DNA from: DAOUJW01 sp965218945
Lineage (GTDB): Bacteria > Chloroflexota > Dehalococcoidia > Lucifugimonadales > UBA2985
Direction of reading: 5' to 3'
NCBI GenBank assembly: GCA_965218945.1
Contig: OZ244718.1
Coordinates: 1-64,000 of the forward strand
Length of the DNA stretch: 64,000 nt
A program made the translations under genes and the position numbers. Positions 1 to 8,322 of the stretch are shown here, piece after piece. The notes under the pieces are model-generated. The model made no database searches and was not told the origin of the DNA. It was given only the letters and a program-made list of their open reading frames with translations. The number at the start of each line of letters is the position of its first letter. The stretch's first letter is position 1.

Positions 1-2
1 CC

Positions 3-281
3 ACCTCCGGTCAGCCGCACTTCTACAGACCGGCCACGCCCGACGAGGTCGCCGACACCTCGGTGATGCTCTACACGCACCACACTCCGGATGGCGGCAG
101 GGCGCTCGTAAGGCGGTTGACGGTGTCCAGGGAGGCGGAGATAGTCACGGCCTTCTGCACGACCTGCGCCCTGGATATGGGCGCTCCCCAGGTTCTCTGC
201 TACCAGCGTACGCTCGCCACCGGCGAGGTGGTGGGCCTGAAGACGACGGACGACGCTCAGTTGAAAGGAGAATCGACATGA
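3..281 (+). CDS. Hypothetical protein, 5'-truncated by window edge
   Basis: The frame is open from the left edge, so the start lies outside the window. The visible part is about 92 residues with a CTTC/CALD pair of cysteines (CTTCALDMG) and no family I recognise. Its stop codon overlaps the ATG of the downstream methylase-like gene (ATGA arrangement), which suggests translational coupling in one operon. An internal GTG-ATG pair at 63-68 could be used as a start, but nothing favours it because the upstream codons are also open and of the same character. It most likely belongs to the same plasmid- or element-type operon as the methylase and helicase that follow. Confidence 0.6.
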   Translation, partial: TSGQPHFYRPATPDEVADTSVMLYTHHTPDGGRALVRRLTVSREAEIVTAFCTTCALDMGAPQVLCYQRTLATGEVVGLKTTDDAQLKGEST

Positions 282-1315
282 GACTCGCTGCACAGGCAAA
301 GGGCGGATTCTACCCCACACCGCCCAGGGTCGTCGACCTGATCGCGGAGCTGATTAACACCCCCTCCGGCTACTACAACCGGGGCCGGAACACGCTGCGC
401 ATCCTCGACCCCTGCTGCGGGGCCGGAGAGGCGCTGGCGCAGCTGGCCCAGCGCCTGGACAGGCCCAACGCCATCCCCATCCAGACCTACGGCGTCGAGC
501 TGCACCGGGACCGGGCGCAGGAGGCGGAGGAGCGGCTCGACCACGCCCTGGCCTCGGACCTGTTCGCCACCTCGATAGCGAACGGGGCCTTCGGCCTACT
601 GCTATTGAACCCGCCGTATGACTATGACTCGGAAGACAAGCGGACGGAGCACGCCTTCCTCACCCACACGACGCGCTACCTGGCCGACGGCGGCCTGCTG
701 GTCTTCATCGTCCCCCGGCAGCGCCTCGCGGTCTCGGCCCGGTACCTGTCCACCCACTACGGGCATATGCGCTGCTGGGCCTTCCCCGACCCTGAACGGG
801 AGGTCTTCGACCAGGTGGTCCTGATGGGCTACCGCAAGGCCGACCCCGTTCCCGACGCCACAGCCGAGAGCATGGCGCTGGAGTGGGCGGTTGGGGAGCC
901 GGAGCCCCTGCGCTCCCAGCCCTACACGGACTACAGCCCGACCACGACGCCCGCCGGCGACATCCTCTTCACCACCCGCACCGTCGACCCCGTGGCGGCC
1001 GCCGCCGAGGCCAGGCGGTCGGGGTTGTGGGCCAGCACGGAGATCACCGACACACTCTGGCCCGCGAGGGACACCCGCACCCGTCCGCTGATGCCCCTCA
1101 GAAGGGGCCACATGGCGATGCTGGTGTCGGCGGGCTTCCTGGACAACCTGGTCCTTGAAGCGGACGGACGGCGCATCCTGGTCAAGGGGAGGACCTCGAA
1201 GGAGATGGTCATGGTGGAGGACTCCCCGGAGAAGGAGGTCCACCGGGAGAAGATCAAGACCACCGTCGTCGCCCTCGACCTAGATGACGGCCGGATCGAG
1301 GACATCGCCGCCTAG
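278..1315 (+). CDS. DUF6094-type class I SAM-dependent DNA methyltransferase
   Basis: This 345-residue protein has the signature of an N6-adenine-type DNA methylase. There is an SAM-binding motif I, DPCCGAG, at residues 44-50 and a catalytic NPPY tetrad at residues 111-114. FYPTP near residues 11-15 is the usual N-terminal signature of this group. The C-terminal half (about residues 200-345) has no target-recognition domain that I recognise. The arrangement matches the DUF6094 family, which is commonly found beside SNF2-like helicases on plasmids and conjugative elements. It overlaps the preceding gene by 4 bp and the ATG is preceded by GAAAGGAG. The role in DNA modification is inferred from the motifs; the target sequence is unknown. 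Confidence 0.75.
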   Translation: MRLAAQAKGGFYPTPPRVVDLIAELINTPSGYYNRGRNTLRILDPCCGAGEALAQLAQRLDRPNAIPIQTYGVELHRDRAQEAEERLDHALASDLFATSIANGAFGLLLLNPPYDYDSEDKRTEHAFLTHTTRYLADGGLLVFIVPRQRLAVSARYLSTHYGHMRCWAFPDPEREVFDQVVLMGYRKADPVPDATAESMALEWAVGEPEPLRSQPYTDYSPTTTPAGDILFTTRTVDPVAAAAEARRSGLWASTEITDTLWPARDTRTRPLMPLRRGHMAMLVSAGFLDNLVLEADGRRILVKGRTSKEMVMVEDSPEKEVHREKIKTTVVALDLDDGRIEDIAA

Positions 1316-1321
1316 CTCGGA

Positions 1322-1380
1322 CGGCTCACCCTGAGCCGCCCAACGAGGCCCCGTTGGTTCATTCGACCTGCGGGGCCTCG
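1322..1380. other. Two strong intergenic hairpins
   Basis: Between the methylase and the next small gene there are two inverted repeats. One has 7-bp arms with a 3-nt loop (1322-1338). The other has perfect 10-bp arms at 1344-1353 and 1371-1380. No clear T-tract follows, so simple intrinsic termination is doubtful. A related arrangement recurs after the next gene, so these are more likely mRNA-processing or attenuation structures. Confidence 0.5.
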
Positions 1381-1434
1381 CTCTATCGGAACGACTTGGA
1401 ATACCCCTCTTATCAAGGAAAGGAAGGTCGAAAG

Positions 1435-1644
1435 ATGCAGACGATCATGACCCTCGAAGCCTGCTGCCGGTGCGGGCAGCCCATCGCCCCCGGCGAGCCC
1501 GCCATGCAGGCCACCTCGGTGGACCTGGACATGAATGGCAGGGCCGTCTCCTCGCCGGTGAAGACATACCACCTCAGCGGACGCTGCTACGAGGAGTACA
1601 GGGCCGCCGAGACCGCCCGCAGGGAGGCCCTGAAAGCCGCATAG
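1435..1644 (+). CDS. Small Cys-rich (zinc-ribbon-like) protein
   Basis: A 69-residue protein with CCRCG near the N-terminus (residues 9-13) and a later Cys in GRCYEEY, which could supply ligands for a metal-binding knuckle. The start ATG at 1435 is chosen because AGGAAGG lies at the right distance upstream. The longer open frame from 1354 crosses the intergenic hairpins and is unlikely. It sits between the methylase and the helicase in the same orientation. Function is unknown; similar small zinc-ribbon proteins are common accessory genes on plasmids. Confidence 0.6.
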   Translation: MQTIMTLEACCRCGQPIAPGEPAMQATSVDLDMNGRAVSSPVKTYHLSGRCYEEYRAAETARREALKAA

Positions 1645-1645
1645 A

Positions 1646-1750
1646 CGGCTCGGACCGAGCCGCATCACGAGGCCCGCCTGCAGCGGGACCCCCGCACGTC
1701 AACTACAGCCTGGGGACGTTTCCAGGTGCCCATGACGCAGAAACGTCCCC
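1646..1750. other. Hairpin-rich intergenic region before helicase
   Basis: A perfect 8-bp stem with a one-base loop lies at 1646-1662. A perfect 11-bp stem has arms at 1712-1722 and 1740-1750. The first hairpin and its flanks (GACGGCTC...GAGCCGC, then CACGAGGCCC) resemble the hairpin region at 1320-1350, so an intergenic element appears to be repeated. No T-tract follows. Confidence 0.5.
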
Positions 1751-1821
1751 ACCGGGGGGCGTGGCGCGCCCGGCTCCCGGCGTCGTTCTCCGGCCCACCA
1801 CGTAAAAGGAGGACGAATCAC

Positions 1822-3678
1822 ATGAACCTCGGAGAGTTCATAGACACGTTCAGGGACGCCATCGCCCAGCGGGTGGTGGAGTCCTACCCCCCGCTCTACC
1901 GGCCCTCGGAGAACGGCGGCACGCTCCCCCGCCTGCTCCGCAAGCCCCTGGGGGCGCAGGCCGACGCCATCAGGGGCGCGGCCCTCTCCCTCGAGGCCCA
2001 CCGGGGCACCACCGTCGTCGGCGAGATGGGCACGGGCAAGACCTTCATCGCCGTAGCCGCCGCGCACATGGCGGGCTTCCCACGGGTCCTGGTCTTGTGC
2101 CCGCCCCACCTGACCGGCAAGTGGAAGCGGGAGGTGGAGATGACGGCGCCCGGCGCCCGCGCCGTCATCGTCAGGTCCATCACCGACCTGGAGCGGCTCC
2201 GCATCTCCACCGGCTCCGGCCCCCTCTTCGCGGTGATGAGCCGCGAGAAGGCCAAGCTGTCCTACCGCTGGATGCCCGCCGTGAACCGGCGGTGGGCAAC
2301 GTCCAGGGGAAGGCTCATACGGGACGAGGAGACGGGGGATCCCTTCCGGGTGCCCTGCTGCCCCGGCTGCATGGCGCAGATCGTGGACAGGGACGGCGTG
2401 CCACTGACCGACGCCGACCTGAGCCGCAGGAAGCACACCTGCGCGGGCTGCGGCGGCCCCCTCTGGCAGGCGGACAAGTCCGGGCCGGCCCGGTATCCCC
2501 TGGCCGACTACGTGAAGCACCGGATGAAGGGCTTCTTCGACCTGCTCATTGGCGACGAGGTGCATGAGTACAAGGGGCGGGGCTCGGCCCAGGGCATCGC
2601 CGCCGGGGTCCTCGCCGACGCCTGCGTCAAGTCCCTCAGCCTGTCGGGAACCCTGATGGGCGGCTACAGCTCGACACTCTTTCACCTGCTCTACCGGTTC
2701 TCGCCGGAGATCAGGACGGAGTTCGAGCGCTCCGAGGAGCACCGCTGGATACAGCGGTACGGCTTCGAGGAGGTCACCGTCGGCAAGGACGACGACGACG
2801 CGGTGGAGGACGGGCGCAACAGCCGTCGCCGCAAGTTCCGCAAGGTGGTCAGGGAGCGGCCGGGACTCGTTCCCAGCGCCCTGTTTCACATCATCGGGAA
2901 CACGGTGTTCCTACGCCTGTCCGACGTGGCGTCGGGACTGCCCGGCTACGACGAGCAGATCTTCCTGTCCTCGATGGACTCGGAGGAGGACGCGACGGGG
3001 TACTCCCAGCGCAGCGCCTACAACACCGTGTACGAGGAGCTCAGGAAGAAGCTGGCTGAGGCTCTCAAGGCTGGCTCCAAGCGGCTGCTGGCGACCTACC
3101 TGCAGACGCTCCTCGCCTACCCCGAGGGATGCACCAAGGGGGAGACGGTCTTCGACCCCCGGAGCGGGGACGTAATCGTGCAGGTCCCGCCCCTATCGGA
3201 GGAGAAGCTCTACCCCAAGGAGCAGGCGCTGGTGGACCTGGCGGCGGCGGAGCGGCTCGAAGGGAGAAGGGTGCTGGTGTACGCCACGCACACGGGAACG
3301 CGGGATATCACCGAGCGGATGGAGGACATCCTGACCCGCCACGGGTTCAGGGTGGCGGTGATGAAGGCCGACGCGGTGGCCCCGGACCGCCGCGAGGCGT
3401 GGGTGGCGGAGAAGGTCACGCAGGGCATCGACGTGATGATCTGCCACCCCAGGCTGGTGCAGACCGGCCTGGACCTCATCGACTTCCCGACCCTCTGCTG
3501 GTTCGAGACGGAGTTCTCCGTCTTCCAATCGACACAAAAAAGTACGGTTCTCATGGGCGGTCGAATTGGATGCTACCGGAGTCGAATAGGTGCGGCTCCG
3601 GTCGCTACTCCGCACCCTCGGCGGCCTCTGGAAGCATCACTTCTATGCCGCCGGGAACAGAATAGGCCAGCCGCATGA
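1822..3678 (+). CDS. SNF2-like helicase, 5' part, interrupted by element insertion
   Basis: The start ATG at 1822 follows AAAGGAGGACG. The N-terminal ATPase half is clear: Walker A GEMGTGKT at about residues 67-74, a CxxC...CxxC insert (CCPGC and CAGCG, about residues 178-215) and a DEVH box at residues 245-248. The usual C-terminal helicase motifs begin (VLVYATHTGTRD, later LIDFPTLCWFETE), but the reading frame crosses into the integrative element at 3511-3512 and ends 55 foreign codons later. The missing motif VI half (RQASRRSWRIGQ) is found at 43300-43966, 39.8 kb away. The joined gene would encode 785 residues. As it stands the fragment lacks motif VI and is probably not a functional helicase. 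Confidence 0.85.
   Translation: MNLGEFIDTFRDAIAQRVVESYPPLYRPSENGGTLPRLLRKPLGAQADAIRGAALSLEAHRGTTVVGEMGTGKTFIAVAAAHMAGFPRVLVLCPPHLTGKWKREVEMTAPGARAVIVRSITDLERLRISTGSGPLFAVMSREKAKLSYRWMPAVNRRWATSRGRLIRDEETGDPFRVPCCPGCMAQIVDRDGVPLTDADLSRRKHTCAGCGGPLWQADKSGPARYPLADYVKHRMKGFFDLLIGDEVHEYKGRGSAQGIAAGVLADACVKSLSLSGTLMGGYSSTLFHLLYRFSPEIRTEFERSEEHRWIQRYGFEEVTVGKDDDDAVEDGRNSRRRKFRKVVRERPGLVPSALFHIIGNTVFLRLSDVASGLPGYDEQIFLSSMDSEEDATGYSQRSAYNTVYEELRKKLAEALKAGSKRLLATYLQTLLAYPEGCTKGETVFDPRSGDVIVQVPPLSEEKLYPKEQALVDLAAAERLEGRRVLVYATHTGTRDITERMEDILTRHGFRVAVMKADAVAPDRREAWVAEKVTQGIDVMICHPRLVQTGLDLIDFPTLCWFETEFSVFQSTQKSTVLMGGRIGCYRSRIGAAPVATPHPRRPLEASLLCRREQNRPAA
3495..3534. other. Left attachment site (attL)
   Basis: Helicase sequence ends with codons for WFET, then GA at 3511-3512, then the element arm 3513-3534. 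The reverse complement of this arm matches the arm at 43276-43297 at 17 of 22 positions, with identical TGTCGATTG outer and CGGAG inner blocks. The central GA fits the two-base crossover used by large serine recombinases. Confidence 0.82.
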
Positions 3679-3871
3679 TGTGCCAGACCTCCCCGCCAGT
3701 CGGGATCGTCCCCTCACGCCATGCCGTCACGCGGTCGATCCCGACGCCGAGGCGCTCCGCGAACTCCTCCCTTGTCAGCCCTACGAGCTCTATGAGCCTC
3801 TCCAGCCGCTCTGGATAGTCCTTCGGGAAGAGCTCCCGGTAAGAGCCCTCTGTCCGCTCACGTGAGTCCAT
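3605..3871 (-). CDS. Small HTH protein of the recurrent FPERLE family
   Basis: An 88-residue protein with a start ATG preceded by a strong GGAGGAGG. Its core (DYPERLERLIELVGLTREEF, then AERLGVGIDRVTAWREG) is an XRE-like helix-turn-helix. It is paralogous to five other small proteins in this window (at 23384, 38668, 38880, 49308 and 58384). It is the leftmost gene of the element and points toward attL. A role as element repressor or excision regulator is possible but not shown. Confidence 0.7.
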   Translation of the reverse strand: MDSRERTEGSYRELFPKDYPERLERLIELVGLTREEFAERLGVGIDRVTAWREGTIPTGGEVWHIMRLAYSVPGGIEVMLPEAAEGAE

Positions 3872-4116
3872 AGTCCCACCTCCTCCTTCTGTGGACCCGT
3901 ATCAGGCCCTCATTCGGCAGCGTCCCCAAGACCCTCCGAAACCCGCATGGCCTATTTTACCAGTAACGGCATGGCTGCCGCCGTTCGCCGTTCCGCCATC
4001 CTGCCGGTACTTTCAACTGCTTGGGATCACCCCCTCGTAGGAGGCCCCCTCCTCCGGATAGAAGACTTTACGAACGGTGTGTTCTCCGCAGCCACAGCCC
4101 ACACGATGTGGGGACT

Positions 4117-5283
4117 TCAGTCCAGCGGGAGCGGCAGCCGTATCCACAGCGGCAGGTGGTCGCTCACCTTGTGCTCGAACCGAGGCACGAGGGCGGACCT
4201 CTCTCTGGACGACAGATCCCTGTACGGACGGCCCAGCAGGGCCTCGCTGAACAGGTCGCCGAACTCGAACACCCCGTAGTCCGGCCCTCTGGCCTCGGTG
4301 CCCATTACCGCATTGTCCATGTAGGTCGGCAGACGCGAATCCCGGTTGAACAGGCCAATCTGGTCGAAGGTCTCCGTAAGCCGCGCGTTGGTGCGGAAGA
4401 TGTCATCCCGGCCCGGATGCACGTCCAGGAAGGGGAAGTTGACGTTGGCCCCATCCAACTCCCCGTTCAGCGACTTGATTCGCTCCTCTATCCGCCCCCG
4501 GTCCCTGGCGGGATTGTCGTAGTCCAGGTTGAGGTCGCCCAGCAGCATGAAATTCGGGTAGTAGGCATGGCTCTGGGTCCTGAACCGGCTCATGATCCAG
4601 TCGACCAGGGCGTTGAACTCCTGGCGCCGGTCGTCGATGTAGTTCCCGAAGTAGAGATGGGCGTTGACGGCCATGAACTCATACGGCCGGGTGCCGGGAT
4701 GCCCGGGTATGCGGAACGCCACGCAGAAAGGCTGGCGTATGAAGGACAGGAAGACGCTCAGCTTGAGCCTGGGCTTGGTCTTGCGCCTTCCCGACCGGTA
4801 GTCCGCAAGCCTCTTCGAGTAAGGTCCCAGGTCGTCGACAAACGCCTCGTAGTTGCCGGCGATGGAGTCGATGACCTTGGTCCGGTCGTAGGTGACGTCG
4901 CTGGCGACCTCCATCCGTTCCACCGTATTCCAGCGGTAGATGAATCCGAGCCGCTCACCCAGTCCCGGCTCGCCGGGGAACACCCCCGTCTGGTCCGAGA
5001 CCACCATGCTGAACTCCGGCCCAAGCAGGGACATCAACCGCCGCAGTCCGCCGAGGTCGTCCATGATCTCCTGGACGGCCAGCAGGTCGAAGCTACGGCA
5101 GACATCCGCCAGGAACTCCCAGGTGTCGGAATTGCGGCTCCGGGAAGATCCCAACTTTCGTATGTTGAAGGACCCCAGGAGCACCGAGCCGTACTCCCTC
5201 TGCGGCAGACCGTACCGCCGTGGGTCTTCGTCCAGTCGAGCCCTGATCAGTTTCCAGTCGGCTGATGTGAATTGCCTGGCCAT
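4117..5283 (-). CDS. Endonuclease/exonuclease/phosphatase (DNase I-like) family protein
   Basis: The protein has 388 residues. Family motifs appear in order: GSFNIRKLG near the N-terminus, LAVQEI with the metal-binding Glu, MAVNAHLYFG, LLGDLNLDY and the C-terminal SDHLPLW. This is the EEP phosphohydrolase fold, which includes DNase I, exonuclease III and related nucleases. An upstream ATG at 5295 exists, but GGAGGAC lies just before the ATG at 5283, so that start is preferred. There is no signal peptide, so a cytoplasmic DNA or RNA substrate is more likely than secretion. It follows the hybrid kinase gene by 17 bp on the same strand and is probably co-transcribed with it. Confidence 0.72.
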   Translation of the reverse strand: MARQFTSADWKLIRARLDEDPRRYGLPQREYGSVLLGSFNIRKLGSSRSRNSDTWEFLADVCRSFDLLAVQEIMDDLGGLRRLMSLLGPEFSMVVSDQTGVFPGEPGLGERLGFIYRWNTVERMEVASDVTYDRTKVIDSIAGNYEAFVDDLGPYSKRLADYRSGRRKTKPRLKLSVFLSFIRQPFCVAFRIPGHPGTRPYEFMAVNAHLYFGNYIDDRRQEFNALVDWIMSRFRTQSHAYYPNFMLLGDLNLDYDNPARDRGRIEERIKSLNGELDGANVNFPFLDVHPGRDDIFRTNARLTETFDQIGLFNRDSRLPTYMDNAVMGTEARGPDYGVFEFGDLFSEALLGRPYRDLSSRERSALVPRFEHKVSDHLPLWIRLPLPLD

Positions 5284-5300
5284 GCTGTCCTCCATTCAAG

Positions 5301-7727
5301 TCAAGATGAGTCGTCAGCGCCGTCATCGTATGGTGTGTCCTCGTGCGGGGTTGTGATGTCCTCCCCCTTCTCCATCCGGTAGCCGACGCGTGGCACGGCG
5401 AAGATGAAGGCCGGGTTGGACGCGTCCTCGCCCAGCTTGCGGCGCAGCCTCTTGACGATGTTCCGCACCGGCCCGGAGTCTTCGCCCTTGTCCGGTCCCC
5501 AGACCCGTTGCAGCAGACGCTCGTGGGTCAGCGCCCGCCCCGCGTTGACCGAAAGCTCGACCAGCATCCGGTACTCGATGTCGGTGAGCTCCACGGGGCT
5601 TCCGGCCACCGTCACCCTGCGCCGGGGATAGTCGACGGTCAGGTCTCCCCGCACGTAGGGCGCGGAGGGCTGAGCCAGCTCCGGCGCCGCACGCTTGCGC
5701 AGGGCCGCCCTGATCCTGGCCGCAAGCTCCGTCGGAGAGAAGGGCTTGACCACGTAGTCGGCCGCTCCCATGTCGAAGGCCCGCGCCACGACCTCCTCCT
5801 GGCCGTTGACGGACAGGAAGATGACCGGCACGTCGGAGACTTCCCGGATGTCCTTCATCAGCTCCATGCCGTCGCTGCCCGGCAGCATCATGTCCAGCAG
5901 CACCAGGCGGGGCGTTTCCGCCGCCATGAGCCGGGAGACCTCCTCCGGGTCTCCGGTCACGACGGGCGTGTAGCCCGCCTTCGTGAGGGCGTCCCGCACG
6001 TACCGGAGCGTCTGCGGGTCGTCGTCCACGCACAGGACGCGGGGCCGCTCCGCGGTCTTCGACCTGCGCCGGCGTGACGGTCGAGGGGGGAGGGTGACGG
6101 CCTCCTCCACCGCCGGAACGGTGAAGGTGAACCGGCTTCCCAGGCCAAGCCCGTCGCTCTCGGCCCGGATGCGGCCCCCGTGGGCCTCCACGATGCCCTT
6201 GCAGATGGCGAGTCCCAGGCCCGACCCGGCGATCGCCCGTCCCCGCTCCTCGCCGTCGAGCTGGGAGAACTTGCGGAACAGGTGCGGCAGCCGCTCGGCC
6301 GGCACGCCCACGCCGTCGTCCGCCACCGAGAAGGCGACGTGAACGCCATCCAGCACTGCGGCCACCCGGATGGGGGACAGCTCGTTCGAGTGGTGGGCCG
6401 CGTTGGAGAGCAGGTTGCCCAGCGCCTGGACGATGCGCCGCCGGTCCGCCATGACCCGGGGCAGGTCCGGCGGCAGGTCGATGACCAGGTTGCTCCTTCC
6501 GCCCCCGCTCTGGAACCTGCTCCTGGCCTCGTCCACCAGGACGCCCGCCTCCACGGGTTCGGGGGAGACCGGCAGGGCGCCCGTCTCGATGCGGGCCACG
6601 TCCAGCAGGTCGCTTATCAGGTAGCGCATGTTCTCGGACTGGTCGCGGATGATCCTGAAGAACTGCGTCATCTCGGCAGAGTCCAGGTCGGAGGCGGACT
6701 CCAGAAGGGTATCCACCGATCCCTTGACGGCGGCCAGGGGCGTCCGCAGCTCGTGGCTCACCATGCCCAGGAACTCGGCCCGCAGCCGCTCCAGCTCCTC
6801 CATCGGCGTCATGTCCTGCATGGTCACGACCACCGACTCGACTTCGCCCTCCTCGGAGAAGATGGGCGTGGCGTTGATCAGGGTGGTGACGCTCTGCCCG
6901 CCGGGGGCCTGGAGGACGATCTCCTCGGCCCGCACCGTCTCCCCCGTGCGCAGCCCTTGGGCCAGGGGGAACTCCACCAGGGAGACCTCCCGACCGTCGA
7001 ACCGCCGGAAGGTCAGCACCTCCAGCAGCTGCTCCGCCGAGCCGCCGGGCGCGCACAGGTCGTTGACGATCCTCCTGGCCTCCCGGTTGACCGACGTCAC
7101 GCCGCCCGTCTTGGCGTCGAACACCAAGACGCCCACAGGTGTGGTGTTCACCAGGGTCTCCAGGTCGGTCCTGGCCCGCTGCTCCTCCCGGTGCCTGCGG
7201 GCGTTGGCGATGACCAGCGCCGCCTGGGAGGCGAACATCACCAGGGTCGCCTCGTCCTCGGGGGTAAACTCCAGCTCCTTCTCGCCGACGTAGAAGGCCC
7301 CGACGCTCTCCCCCAGGTGGCGGATGGGCGCGGCCAGGAAGGGAAGGGGCGAGCTCACCGCCATCGGCGGGAGGAACTCGGGCAGGCCCAACTCCCTGAT
7401 GTAACTGTGGAAGTCCCGCAGCCGCAGCGGTTCACTGATGCTGCTCAGGTACTCGAAGAACAGCATCCCGTCGGGAAATTCGGCGAACTGCCGGCTCTCC
7501 TCGGGAGTCAGCCCGGAGTAGACAAAGTCCTGTATCCGCCCCGATTCGTCCAGGAGGGTGATGACGCCGTAGCGCGCCCCAGTCAGCGAGCAGGCTGAGT
7601 CCAGCACCCTCTGGAGCACCGTCTCGAAGTCGAGGCTCTCGTTGATGCGCAGGCTGGCCTCGCTCAGCCTGGAGAGGCGGGCGCGCAGGGCCGTGTTCTC
7701 CCGCTCAAGCTCCCCGGCGTCCCTCAT
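5301..7727 (-). CDS. Hybrid sensor histidine kinase/response regulator with OmpR-type DNA-binding domain
   Basis: This 808-residue soluble protein has, in order: a coiled-coil start, a GAF domain (about 20-180), a PAS-like domain (about 185-300), a HisKA domain with the phospho-acceptor His325 in SHELRTP, a HATPase domain (N-box near 437, GSGLGLAICKG near 500), a receiver domain with Asp612 in LLDMMLPG, and a C-terminal winged-helix domain (about 690-795, ending VPRVGYRME). It thus combines sensor, phosphorelay and transcription factor in one chain. No transmembrane segment is visible, so the signal is probably cytoplasmic. GGAGGT precedes the ATG. It lies divergent from the giant secreted protein gene and immediately upstream of the EEP nuclease gene. 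It could control either, though no target site is proven. Confidence 0.85.
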   Translation of the reverse strand: MRDAGELERENTALRARLSRLSEASLRINESLDFETVLQRVLDSACSLTGARYGVITLLDESGRIQDFVYSGLTPEESRQFAEFPDGMLFFEYLSSISEPLRLRDFHSYIRELGLPEFLPPMAVSSPLPFLAAPIRHLGESVGAFYVGEKELEFTPEDEATLVMFASQAALVIANARRHREEQRARTDLETLVNTTPVGVLVFDAKTGGVTSVNREARRIVNDLCAPGGSAEQLLEVLTFRRFDGREVSLVEFPLAQGLRTGETVRAEEIVLQAPGGQSVTTLINATPIFSEEGEVESVVVTMQDMTPMEELERLRAEFLGMVSHELRTPLAAVKGSVDTLLESASDLDSAEMTQFFRIIRDQSENMRYLISDLLDVARIETGALPVSPEPVEAGVLVDEARSRFQSGGGRSNLVIDLPPDLPRVMADRRRIVQALGNLLSNAAHHSNELSPIRVAAVLDGVHVAFSVADDGVGVPAERLPHLFRKFSQLDGEERGRAIAGSGLGLAICKGIVEAHGGRIRAESDGLGLGSRFTFTVPAVEEAVTLPPRPSRRRRSKTAERPRVLCVDDDPQTLRYVRDALTKAGYTPVVTGDPEEVSRLMAAETPRLVLLDMMLPGSDGMELMKDIREVSDVPVIFLSVNGQEEVVARAFDMGAADYVVKPFSPTELAARIRAALRKRAAPELAQPSAPYVRGDLTVDYPRRRVTVAGSPVELTDIEYRMLVELSVNAGRALTHERLLQRVWGPDKGEDSGPVRNIVKRLRRKLGEDASNPAFIFAVPRVGYRMEKGEDITTPHEDTPYDDGADDSS

Positions 7728-7794
7728 CCTCTCGACCTCCGTTCAGGCATGGACGGCCCGCGGTTCCCCTGGTCCCGCACGGCCCGGCGCGCCC

Positions 7795-7823
7795 ATTATA
7801 GGGGTGGTGTGCGCATTACACAA
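7795..7823 (-). promoter_or_regulatory. Candidate sigma70-type promoter for the hybrid kinase
   Basis: On the minus strand there is a perfect TATAAT (+ strand 7795-7800). A TTGTGT -35-like hexamer lies 17 bp upstream (7818-7823) in an AT-rich stretch that is unusual for this region. Transcription would start about 60 bp before the kinase ATG. Confidence 0.45.
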
Positions 7824-8016
7824 TTCAAATTGGTCCCAGATTGATGGCAAATGTGCATATATTACACTGACTTTCCACGGCTTTCTCCGTCATACTTGTG
7901 GGAACTTTGCCCCATCGTACGGCGGGGAGGATTTGACGTGGGATTCGACAGGCCGATAGACGGAGTGGAGAAACTGGTCGCACCGACCACGTTCGAGACT
8001 GCCTTCTGCTGCCTAA

Positions 8017-8054
8017 CTAGCACAGACGTTCACCCCCCCCCCCCCCCCCCCCCC
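8017..8054 (+). promoter_or_regulatory. Conserved box plus 22-C homopolymer upstream of giant gene 1
   Basis: The box CTAGCACAGACGTTCA is followed by AC/C and a run of 22 C (8033-8054), then GATTTT. The same box, C-run and GATTTT order occurs upstream of the giant gene at 49738-57687 (minus strand). The tract lies about 268 bp before the ATG at 8323. Homopolymer tracts of this length are prone to slipped-strand length change, so this may be a phase-variation element. The 7728-8322 interval otherwise holds only the AT-rich promoter area and no convincing gene. Confidence 0.65.
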
Positions 8055-8322
8055 GATTTTCCCTCCGCTCTAGCTCCCTCGCCGCCTCCGGCCCATACCG
8101 GCAGGCCCGATCCTCTCCCATCGCCGCTCCCTCTGAGCGCGCGCCCGAAGCCTTCAGTCTCCTCGAAGGACGCCTTGCGGCGGGCTTCGCACGTCCCGCA
8201 CTCACCCGGAACAGCCTTCAACCATGCAACGCCACACGCCCTCCGCGCCGCTATCGGCTGACGCCTGCGGAGCGGACGGGCTGGCGTCCCATACCCCCGC
8301 ACAAGCACAAGGAGGACTCATC

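Noticed and set aside
3508..3514. Seven-base direct repeat ACGGAGT at both element junctions as the crossover core
   Set aside because: It restores a helicase frame with two extra residues (FETECDYSVY). The GA core six bases further into the right junction gives the canonical FETDYSVY and is exactly centred in the 22-bp inverted repeat, so it explains more.
7851..8261. Open frame across the poly-C tract encoding a poly-Pro stretch
   Set aside because: It has no ribosome-binding site, it spans a region shared as non-coding DNA with the other giant locus, and its coding looks arbitrary around the tract.
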